Part shown: positions 6,334 through 12,602 of the stretch, piece after piece
Layout of the letters: each line of letters begins with the position of its first letter
Position numbering within the stretch: the first letter of the stretch is position 1
Source: Psychrobacter sp. UBA3483
GTDB lineage: Bacteria; Pseudomonadota; Gammaproteobacteria; Pseudomonadales; Moraxellaceae
Reading direction: 5' to 3'
Length of the DNA stretch: 12,602 bases
Assembly (NCBI RefSeq): GCF_002377905.1
Contig: NZ_DFQS01000002.1
Coordinates: forward strand, 1-12,602
The notes under the pieces: model-generated
Seen by the model: the letters and a program-made list of their open reading frames with translations, nothing else
What the model was told of the DNA's origin: nothing
Databases searched by the model: none
Translations under genes and position numbers: made by a program

Positions 6334-8049
6334 ATGACCTCCTCTCACGCTGACACTTCTAAAGACTCATTGCCTATGAATCACCCTAAAAACGATGCTG
6401 AGTTTGCAGATGAACGTAATGTTGGCAATATCGACAACGAGACTGTTACTGAAGAACAGACGCACAGCGAAAATAACAATGATAACGGACGAGCAACAGC
6501 GTCAAAAGATGCACAAAAACCTGAAGCGACCATCAAAGTGGAAACCGTGGCACCCGATGTGGTGGTTGCTTCCTTAGAAGCGCCAGAAGACGAAGCTGGC
6601 GTTCAACCTGTCAATGAATCTACAAACGATAATGCGGATATTGAATTTACCGATACAGCCGAGGCATTTTTTCAGGAAAAGGATAAAGCTGAGGTCAACC
6701 CAGCAGATCAGACTGACTCTAGCCAGACAAGTTCAAACAATACCCAATCTGATAAGTCACTCACTAAACAGAACCTACAAGAAGATTCAAAACCAAGTTT
6801 GAATACAGAAAACACGGACGACAAAGAAGATCGCAAGCAAAACGAGCAGGATGTTGCTCAAGTTCAAGATAGCAGCCAAACCAGTGATAGAACGGTGAAA
6901 GACGAAAACAATGCAGACGACGCTGTAGAAGATAGCGAAGAAGACGAGGTCAAAGAGAAAAAAGAAGCCAAACTTGAGTCTTATAAACAGTTCGTTGCCG
7001 AGCAGTTTAGTAATAAAAAAGTAGACTATCCAGAAGTACGGGTCAGGATTGAGGCCAACGCCTTGCCGAGTAAAATGTATTTTATTATGAACATTCTCTC
7101 GGCTATCATCGCAAGCTATGGCTTGGTGACCAACTCGGCGGCGGTGGTCATCGGTGCGATGCTGGTAGCAATGATGCTCGGTCCTATCACTGGGGTAGCG
7201 TTGGCGATTATTGACCACCGTATGCCGCTATTACGTAAATCGCTTATTACGGTATTTCTTGGTATCTCTTTAGTAGTATTGGTGGGTTTTATCGTTGGCT
7301 GGCTACACAAAGACCAACCGCTAACAGCAGAGATACTATCGCGCACCCAGCCGACTTCGATGGACTTGATGATTGCCTTAGCTGGTGGTACGGCAGGTGC
7401 TTATGCCATGGTTTCGCCGCATTTATCGGTCGCTGTGGTTGGGGTTGCAGTGGCCACTGCATTGGTGCCACCGCTTGCCGCCAGTGGGATTTTATTCGCC
7501 AATAGTGAGATGCAAATGGGACTTGGCGCGTTGCTATTGGCCTTGACCAATATTATCGCCATTCAATTTACCAACGCTTTGGTACTATGGCTGTTAGGTT
7601 TTCGCCGCTTGGTCGATGATGATTATAAATCCAAAACCTATTTGACGTTTTTGCGCCGTAATGCGGTGACTTTATTATTATTGGGCGGTTTGGGGACGTA
7701 CTTGTCCATCAACCTACAAACCAGTGCCAAACAACAAGGCTTTGAAAACAACGTTAAAGAGACGATTAATAGCTACTTTAGCGATAAGGGTAACGTGCTG
7801 ACCAATACCCAGTTTGATAAAAGTGATACCAACCAAGTTGTGCGTGCGGTGATTCGCGGCGAGACGACGCCGAGCTCATACGACGTTCGGCAAATCGAAG
7901 CAATTATTAGCCAAGATATAGCGGAACATTTTCCCGACTATTTGCCCATTAAGCTACAGCTACGCTATATGCCCGTGCAGGTGATTGAGTCGCATCCACT
8001 TATTCAAGATAAGCTCGATAAAACCGATGTGACTATTTTAACCAACTAA
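6334..8049 (+). CDS. DUF389 family membrane protein with long acidic N-terminal extension
   Basis: A 571-residue inner-membrane protein of the uncharacterised DUF389 ('hydrophobic domain') family; no reaction is established. Residues 1-210 are hydrophilic, rich in Asp, Glu, Asn, Ser, Thr and Gln, with no fold visible (for example AVEDSEEDEVKEKKEAK at 197-213). The DUF389 core is about 230-425: VRVRIEANALPSKMYFIMNILSA leads into helix 1, then SAAVVIGAMLVAMMLGPI, a loop after LAIIDHR, LVVLVGFIVGW, IALAGGTAGAYAM, VVGVAVATALVPPLAASG and LLLALTNIIAIQFTNALVLWLLG. A last helix is at about 443-460, giving six or seven helices, and a soluble C-terminal domain is at 465-571. No good Shine-Dalgarno site precedes the ATG at 6334; an in-frame ATG at 6376 is no better. 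It stands alone on its transcript before alaS. The family and membrane topology are firm, the role is not. Confidence 0.9.
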   Translation: MTSSHADTSKDSLPMNHPKNDAEFADERNVGNIDNETVTEEQTHSENNNDNGRATASKDAQKPEATIKVETVAPDVVVASLEAPEDEAGVQPVNESTNDNADIEFTDTAEAFFQEKDKAEVNPADQTDSSQTSSNNTQSDKSLTKQNLQEDSKPSLNTENTDDKEDRKQNEQDVAQVQDSSQTSDRTVKDENNADDAVEDSEEDEVKEKKEAKLESYKQFVAEQFSNKKVDYPEVRVRIEANALPSKMYFIMNILSAIIASYGLVTNSAAVVIGAMLVAMMLGPITGVALAIIDHRMPLLRKSLITVFLGISLVVLVGFIVGWLHKDQPLTAEILSRTQPTSMDLMIALAGGTAGAYAMVSPHLSVAVVGVAVATALVPPLAASGILFANSEMQMGLGALLLALTNIIAIQFTNALVLWLLGFRRLVDDDYKSKTYLTFLRRNAVTLLLLGGLGTYLSINLQTSAKQQGFENNVKETINSYFSDKGNVLTNTQFDKSDTNQVVRAVIRGETTPSSYDVRQIEAIISQDIAEHFPDYLPIKLQLRYMPVQVIESHPLIQDKLDKTDVTILTN

Positions 8050-8167
8050 GTTATTTAGCGGATTTATTTATCCTAGTCACTCACTGCAAGCGCCTCCTTC
8101 ATAACGAAAAATAAGCCCTATTTACGCTGCGTTTACTTATGAATCTTCAACACGCTTGGTACGTTTG

Positions 8168-8176
8168 TGCTAAAAT
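8168..8176 (+). promoter_or_regulatory. Extended -10 promoter element of alaS
   Basis: TGC followed by TAAAAT (8171-8176) fits the extended -10 pattern TGnTATAAT. An upstream TCAACA-like -35 sequence at about 18 nt is weak, as is common for extended -10 promoters. The start near 8183 would leave a leader of about 43 nt before the alaS GTG. Confidence 0.45.
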
Positions 8177-8225
8177 CGCTTGCAAAATTATTTTATTAAA
8201 TACCATCCGTCAGTAAGGAGCCGCT

Positions 8226-10898
8226 GTGAGCCAGCCACATCAAACAGCCGATATTCGTCAAGCTTTTATCGATTTTTTCATAAGCAAGCAGCACACCCCC
8301 GTCGCCTCGTCGAGCTTGATTCCCTACAATGACCCGACATTGTTATTTACCAATGCTGGCATGAATCAGTTTAAAGAAACCTTTTTGGGTATGGAGCCGC
8401 GTGACTATACGCGTGCGGTGAGCTCACAAAAGTGTGTCCGTGCAGGCGGTAAGCACAATGATTTAGATAATGTCGGTTATACGGCGCGCCATCATACGTT
8501 TTTTGAGATGCTCGGCAACTTCTCGTTTGGTGATTATTTTAAGCAAGCGGGTATTGCTTATATTTGGGAGTTTTTGACTTCGGATAAATGGTTAGCAATT
8601 GATAAAGATCGCTTGTATGTGACCATTTATGAAACTGATGACGAAGCCTTTGATATTTGGCATAAAGACATTGGCTTGCCTAGCGAACGCATCATCCGCA
8701 TTGGTGATAATAAAGGCGCACCGTATGCCTCTGATAACTTTTGGACCATGGGCGATACCGGTCCTTGTGGCCCTTGTACCGAAGTTTTTTATGACCATGG
8801 TCCTGATATCGAAGGCGGTTTGCCCGGTACGCCTGAAGAGGATGGTGACCGTTATATCGAGATTTGGAACTGCGTCTTTATGCAGTTTAACCGTCAAAAA
8901 GACGGTACCATGCTGCCGCTACCTGCGCCGAGCGTCGATACTGGCATGGGGCTTGAGCGTATCAGCGCCATCATGCAAGGTGTGCACGGCAACTATGAGA
9001 TAGATTTATTTGTGCATTTGATGGATGCGGCTGCCGAGATTTTAGATATTGAAAATGAGCAACAATCATCGTTAAAAGTCATCGCCGACCATATTCGTGC
9101 GGTGGCTTTTTTGATTGCTGATGGCGTCACCCCAAGTAACGAAGGTCGTGGTTATGTACTACGCCGTATTATTCGCCGTGCGGTACGTCATGGCAATAAA
9201 CTTGGTGCTGATAGTGAATTCTTTTATAAAATGGTCGCGCCTTTGGTGTCTGAGATGGGTGACGCCTATCCAGAGCTAAAAGACAAACAAAGCGCGATTG
9301 AAAATGCCATTCAAAAAGAAGAAGCCCAGTTTGCTAAAACCTTAGCGCAAGGTTTACGCCTGCTAGCCAGCGAGCTTGAAGGTTTAAAAGACGGCGATAC
9401 TCTTTCTGGCGAGGCGGCATTCAAACTTTATGATACTTATGGTTTCCCCGTTGATTTGACCGCTGATATCACTCGTGAGCGTGGTATTGTGATTGATGAA
9501 GCAGAATTCGATGAACACATGCAAGCACAGCGTGAACGTGCGCGTGATGCCGGCAAATTCGATGTCGATTATAGTAGCGTCATCCAAGTAGACAACCCAA
9601 CCACCTTTGTCGGCTACGAGCAGCTTGAAGAAGACGGCGTCACCATCCATGCGCTTTATCAAGACGGCAATCCAGCCGAGAGTTTGGCTGAGGGCATGGA
9701 AGGCGTCGTTGTCCTTGACCGTACCCCGTTTTATGCTGAAGGCGGCGGTCAGGTTGGCGAGCTGGGTGAGATTCGCACAGCGACAGGCGTCTTTGAAGTG
9801 CAAGACACCAAAAAATCTGGCCAAGCCATCATTCATTATGGCGTGGTTACTATGGGTGAAATTAACGCTCAGCAAACCGCCGATGCACAAGTATTATCAA
9901 GCATTCGTGCGGCGAGTGCCAAAAACCATTCGGCCACCCATCTATTACATGCCGCGCTCAGACAAGTACTGGGCGATGCAGTCACACAAAAAGGCTCATT
10001 GGTCTCAAGCGACGTACTGCGTTTTGACTTTTCTTATGACAAACCGGTTAGCGCTGCTGAAATCAGCCGTATCGAACGCCTTGTCAATGAGCAAATTCAA
10101 GCCAACACCCCTGCCCGTATCGAGCATATGTCTATCGATGAAGCGATGAAGCAAGGTGCGATGGCGTTATTTGGCGAAAAATATGGTAATGACGTCCGTG
10201 TCTTGACCATGGGTACCGACAATATCGTTGATGGTCAGCGCAAACCGTTTTCTATTGAGCTGTGCGGTGGCTTACATGTGCAGCGTACCGGCGATATTGG
10301 CGTGTTAAAAATCACCAGTGAATCAGGTATTGCCGCAGGTATACGCCGTATTGAAGCGGTCACCGGTATGAATGCCATTAAAAATATGCAGCAAAGTGAG
10401 CAGCAACTGAGTGAGCTTGCTAGCCAGCTAAAAGTAAAACGTCCAGAGGTTGCACAGCGTGTGCGCACCATGGCAGACAAACAGCGTGATTTGGAAAAAC
10501 AACTAGAACGCTTAGAGCAAAAAATTGCCAGCGCCCAAGCGGCAACCTTGCTTGATGATGTGCAGACCATCGCAGGTACATCGGTACTTATTAGCACCTT
10601 AAGCGGTGTTGATGGCAAATCGATCCGTACCCTAATAGACGATGTGAAATCAAAACTGCCGTACAGTATCATCGTGCTGATTGGCGATAAAGATGAGCAG
10701 CTAGCACTAGCGGCAAGCGTTGACAAATCGTTAACCGATCGCGTCAAAGCGGGCGACATTATTCGTCATTTGGCAAGCGAGCTTGGCGGTAAAGGTGGCG
10801 GTAAGCCTGATTATGCCCAAGGTGGTGCACCAAAATCTGCCAATACCAATGCCATTATCAGTGCACTAAGCGCTTGGATTGCAGAAAAGCTGGCGTAA
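8226..10898 (+). CDS. alaS: Alanine-tRNA ligase
   Basis: Charges tRNA-Ala (and tmRNA) with alanine using ATP, and hydrolyses mischarged Ser- and Gly-tRNA-Ala; cytoplasmic class II synthetase. At 890 residues it is full length. The start is GTG, with AAGGAG at 8215-8220 only 5 nt upstream; the protein begins MSQPHQTADIRQAFIDFF, as in the family. The catalytic domain (1 to about 440) contains FTNAGMNQFK, RAVSSQKCVRAGGKHND, RHHTFFEMLGNFSFGDYFK and motif 3 GMGLER (240-245). The editing domain, about 550-710, holds the zinc-site residues His568, His572, Cys680 and His684 (NHSATHLLH and CGGLH). A coiled coil lies at about 720-775. The C-Ala/DHHA1 domain ends with the glycine-rich segment GGKGGGKPDYAQGGA (854-868). 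All key residues are present. lysC follows on the same strand after 298 nt. Confidence 0.99.
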   Translation: MSQPHQTADIRQAFIDFFISKQHTPVASSSLIPYNDPTLLFTNAGMNQFKETFLGMEPRDYTRAVSSQKCVRAGGKHNDLDNVGYTARHHTFFEMLGNFSFGDYFKQAGIAYIWEFLTSDKWLAIDKDRLYVTIYETDDEAFDIWHKDIGLPSERIIRIGDNKGAPYASDNFWTMGDTGPCGPCTEVFYDHGPDIEGGLPGTPEEDGDRYIEIWNCVFMQFNRQKDGTMLPLPAPSVDTGMGLERISAIMQGVHGNYEIDLFVHLMDAAAEILDIENEQQSSLKVIADHIRAVAFLIADGVTPSNEGRGYVLRRIIRRAVRHGNKLGADSEFFYKMVAPLVSEMGDAYPELKDKQSAIENAIQKEEAQFAKTLAQGLRLLASELEGLKDGDTLSGEAAFKLYDTYGFPVDLTADITRERGIVIDEAEFDEHMQAQRERARDAGKFDVDYSSVIQVDNPTTFVGYEQLEEDGVTIHALYQDGNPAESLAEGMEGVVVLDRTPFYAEGGGQVGELGEIRTATGVFEVQDTKKSGQAIIHYGVVTMGEINAQQTADAQVLSSIRAASAKNHSATHLLHAALRQVLGDAVTQKGSLVSSDVLRFDFSYDKPVSAAEISRIERLVNEQIQANTPARIEHMSIDEAMKQGAMALFGEKYGNDVRVLTMGTDNIVDGQRKPFSIELCGGLHVQRTGDIGVLKITSESGIAAGIRRIEAVTGMNAIKNMQQSEQQLSELASQLKVKRPEVAQRVRTMADKQRDLEKQLERLEQKIASAQAATLLDDVQTIAGTSVLISTLSGVDGKSIRTLIDDVKSKLPYSIIVLIGDKDEQLALAASVDKSLTDRVKAGDIIRHLASELGGKGGGKPDYAQGGAPKSANTNAIISALSAWIAEKLA

Positions 10899-10915
10899 AT
10901 AGTAGCAATATAGGG

Positions 10916-10942
10916 GATTGGTTATAACGGTTATAACCAATC
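10916..10942. repeat. 27-nt near-perfect palindrome after alaS
   Basis: GATTGGTTATAAC (10916-10928) and its exact inverted copy (10930-10942) flank a single G. It starts 18 nt after the alaS stop. The inner parts are two copies of the self-complementary octamer GTTATAAC. As RNA it makes a 12-bp stem with loop CGG, but no T run follows, so it is not a standard terminator. It could be a 3'-end stabiliser, a Rho-linked hairpin or a protein-binding operator upstream of lysC. Confidence 0.7.
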
Positions 10943-11196
10943 GCCATATATCTAATGCTTGCTAGCACTTAAAGTTATACGGCTAATATGGTATAAAGTA
11001 GCACGCTTAGCGACTGTCAGCATATCAAGTGTATGGTTATAAACAGTAAAATAGCAGAGCAAATAATGGGCGCAATTTTTATAATTCGGCTTTATCGTTA
11101 TTAAAATGAATCTTGCACTGTCACGGCAAACCGCGCCATGATGGATTGATGTCGATAAGTAACAGATGGCCATTGGTGAATAATAGGTAGATTTTT
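10943..11196 (+). other. alaS-lysC spacer / lysC leader region
   Basis: This 254-nt stretch lies before lysC. A TATAAT hexamer at 11080-11085 is the best -10 candidate, but no matching -35 box lies 16-18 nt upstream. An AGGTAG ribosome site precedes the lysC ATG. I found no lysine-riboswitch core and no credible small gene. Confidence 0.4.
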
Positions 11197-12483
11197 ATGG
11201 CGTTAATAGTACAAAAATACGGCGGCACCTCGATGGGCAGTATCGACCGCATCAAAAATGTCGCCAAACGAGTCAAACGCTGGCATGACAACGGTCATCA
11301 AGTAATCGTAGTTGTGTCTGCCATGAGCGGTGAAACCAACCGTTTGATTGATTTAGCACGCCAAATCAGCAGCCAACCTGATCCGCGCGAGTACGACCAG
11401 ATGGTGTCAACGGGCGAGCAGGTTTCTATCTCTTTGCTTGCGATGGCGATTAAAGAGCTTGGTATTGGCGCCCGTTCATTCACCGGTCGCCAAGTTGCCA
11501 TTAAAACCGATAATGCCCACACTAAAGCGCGTATCGAAAGCATTGATGACAAAAACATCCGTGAGCAACTAGATGCAGGCAACATTGTCATCGTGGCAGG
11601 TTTCCAAGGTATCGATGAAGAAGGTAACGCCACAACCTTAGGTCGCGGCGGCTCGGATACCACAGGTGTGGCCATTGCCGCAGCCTTAGGCGCTGATGAA
11701 TGCCAAATCTATACCGATGTCGATGGCGTTTATACCACTGACCCACGCGTGACCTCAAAAGCCAAAAAACTTGAAAAGATTACCTTTGAAGAAATGCTTG
11801 AGATGGCAAGCCTTGGCTCTAAGATTTTACAGATTCGCTCAGTAGAGTTTGCTGGCAAATACGGCGTACCTCTGCGCGTATTATCTAGCTTTGATGAAAA
11901 CAACGATGGTAGCTTCGACCAAGACTTTCAAGACAATGTCGGCACCCTAATTACGATAGACGAAGGAGACAACATGGAACAGGCAATCATCTCAGGTATC
12001 GCTTTTAATCGCGACGAAGCGAAAATAGTCGTGCGCGGTGTACCTGATCATCCTGGTATCGCCTCTGCCATCCTAAGCCCTATCGGTCGCGCCAATATCG
12101 AAATTGATATGATCGTGCAAAACCTATCGACCAATGGCACTACTGACTTTACCTTTACCGTCAACCGTACGGACATGGATAAAACCATGAAAGTGCTAGA
12201 AAACGAAGTCAAAGATGAGATTGGTGCCAAAGAGATCTTGGCCAACAACGAAGTAGTAAAAGTGTCATTGGTTGGGGTTGGTATGCGCTCGCATGCTGGC
12301 GTTGCTAGCCTTATGTTCCAGACTTTGGCCGAAAACAACATCAATATCCAAATGATATCGACCAGTGAAATCAAAGTCTCTGTGCTTATTCAAGAGCAGC
12401 ATTTAGAAAAAGCCGTGAAATCATTGCACACCGCCTTTGGTCTTGACCGTGAAGACGGCGATAGCAAAATCGCTGGGTTATAA
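11197..12483 (+). CDS. lysC: Aspartate kinase (aspartokinase), lysine/threonine-sensitive type
   Basis: Phosphorylates aspartate with ATP, the first step towards lysine, diaminopimelate, threonine and methionine; cytoplasmic. 428 residues, the size of the single-domain LysC enzymes rather than the fused aspartokinase-homoserine dehydrogenases. The amino acid kinase domain (1 to about 250) shows KYGGTSMGS (7-15), STGEQVS (71-77), the aspartate/ATP segment GRGGSDTTGVAIAAALGA (149-166) and YTDVDGVYTTDPR (172-184). Two ACT regulatory domains follow, about 265-340 and 345-420, including VRGVPDHPGIASAIL and VGVGMRSHAGVASLMF; these normally bind lysine and threonine for feedback inhibition. The ATG at 11197 has AGGTAG about 8 nt upstream and MALIVQKYGG is the usual start. 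An internal in-frame ATG at 11974 probably makes a separate regulatory subunit. In pseudomonads and relatives csrA commonly follows; it would lie beyond the window. Confidence 0.98.
   Translation: MALIVQKYGGTSMGSIDRIKNVAKRVKRWHDNGHQVIVVVSAMSGETNRLIDLARQISSQPDPREYDQMVSTGEQVSISLLAMAIKELGIGARSFTGRQVAIKTDNAHTKARIESIDDKNIREQLDAGNIVIVAGFQGIDEEGNATTLGRGGSDTTGVAIAAALGADECQIYTDVDGVYTTDPRVTSKAKKLEKITFEEMLEMASLGSKILQIRSVEFAGKYGVPLRVLSSFDENNDGSFDQDFQDNVGTLITIDEGDNMEQAIISGIAFNRDEAKIVVRGVPDHPGIASAILSPIGRANIEIDMIVQNLSTNGTTDFTFTVNRTDMDKTMKVLENEVKDEIGAKEILANNEVVKVSLVGVGMRSHAGVASLMFQTLAENNINIQMISTSEIKVSVLIQEQHLEKAVKSLHTAFGLDREDGDSKIAGL
11963..12483 (+). other. Internal translation start for a LysC beta (regulatory) subunit
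   Basis: AAGGAG (11963-11968) lies 5 nt before an in-frame ATG at 11974-11976, codon 260 of lysC. Initiation there gives a 169-residue protein starting MEQAIISGIAF and consisting only of the two ACT domains. The site is a better Shine-Dalgarno match than that of lysC itself and falls exactly at the linker between the kinase and ACT domains. Aspartokinases with alpha2beta2 structure made from overlapping in-frame genes are known in Corynebacterium, Bacillus and pseudomonads. Production here is an inference. Confidence 0.65.
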
Positions 12484-12492
12484 TATTTAATG

Positions 12493-12521
12493 GCAAACGT
12501 TTTTACATTAAAAACGTTTGC
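12493..12521 (+). terminator. Perfect 12-bp hairpin after lysC (terminator-like, no T run)
   Basis: GCAAACGTTTTT (12493-12504) and AAAAACGTTTGC (12510-12521) are exact inverted copies around the loop ACATT, starting 10 nt after the lysC stop. The following bases (GCATTGATAAAAC) lack a T run. It may slow or end transcription with help, or protect the mRNA 3' end, and may set lysC apart from the next gene. Confidence 0.5.
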
Positions 12522-12579
12522 GCATTGATAAAACTTCAAGCTGGTTTTGTAGTTATTAAGCAATAGCAATTGATTATTT

Positions 12580-12602
12580 CTAGGGCGTGTCTTCAATTGG
12601 AT
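12580..12602. mobile_element. Possible edge of an insertion sequence (truncated by window end)
   Basis: After TTTCTAG the sequence runs GGGCGTGTCTTCAATTGGAT to the end of the window. This looks like an IS5-family-type terminal repeat, and CTAG is the kind of target some of that group use. Only one end is present, with no transposase, so this is pattern memory, not proof. Confidence 0.25.

Noticed and set aside
6787..7218. Minus-strand 143-codon open frame inside the DUF389 gene
   Set aside because: It is a shadow of the real frame. Its residues reflect reverse-complemented acidic codons and no ribosome site is present.
10952..11173. Minus-strand 73-codon open frame between alaS and lysC
   Set aside because: No ribosome site precedes its ATG, the composition is not protein-like (scattered Cys, His and Tyr), and it lies antisense to the lysC leader.
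10943..11196. Lysine riboswitch in the lysC leader, as in enterobacteria
   Set aside because: The conserved L-box core segments and a multi-helix junction are not recognisable, and no terminator or sequestered ribosome site is seen.
12390..12596. Minus-strand 68-codon open frame at the right end
   Set aside because: It overlaps the lysC 3' end antisense and runs through the hairpin, with no ribosome site and no family resemblance.

Overview
The window looks like chromosomal DNA of a gammaproteobacterium of the family Moraxellaceae, most likely Psychrobacter or a close relative. The grounds are recognition of the protein sequences (AlaRS, LysC, chorismate synthase, PrmB), the tmRNA tag ANDETYALAA, AT-rich intergenic DNA and the alaS-lysC order. 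The genus is an inference. All genes seen look chromosomal and intact. I see no complete mobile element, prophage, CRISPR array or defence cassette.

Left block, minus strand (about 60-3860). Transcription runs leftwards: prmB (methyltransferase for ribosomal protein uL3), aroC (chorismate synthase), an alpha/beta-hydrolase carboxylesterase, then ssrA (tmRNA) with its own sigma70-type promoter and terminator. prmB and aroC are 71 nt apart and probably co-transcribed. A hairpin with a T run ends aroC before the esterase.

Middle block (3860-8200). A 430-nt divergent intergenic region carries the prmB promoter on one side. On the other it carries a well-formed promoter for a secreted L,D-transpeptidase with a peptidoglycan-binding domain, preceded by two overlapping inverted repeats. 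A strong bidirectional terminator follows. Next come a small two-helix membrane protein on the minus strand and a DUF389 membrane protein with a roughly 210-residue acidic, low-complexity N-terminal extension.

Right block, plus strand (8160-12602). alaS (GTG start, strong Shine-Dalgarno) is followed after about 300 nt by lysC. A 27-nt dyad lies just after alaS and a 12-bp perfect stem just after lysC. lysC contains an in-frame internal ATG with a near-ideal Shine-Dalgarno sequence exactly before the ACT regulatory domains, suggesting alpha and beta subunits from one gene. The last 20-odd bases may be the edge of an insertion sequence (tentative).

Functional links: tmRNA carries the G3-U70 pair recognised by the AlaRS encoded in the same window. 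LysC feeds the lysine/diaminopimelate branch, whose diaminopimelate is crosslinked by L,D-transpeptidases. aroC completes the shikimate pathway. These are mostly housekeeping genes. I found no convincing new system; the most interesting points are the internal lysC start, the dyads near the L,D-transpeptidase promoter and after alaS, and the acidic extensions on PrmB and the DUF389 protein.
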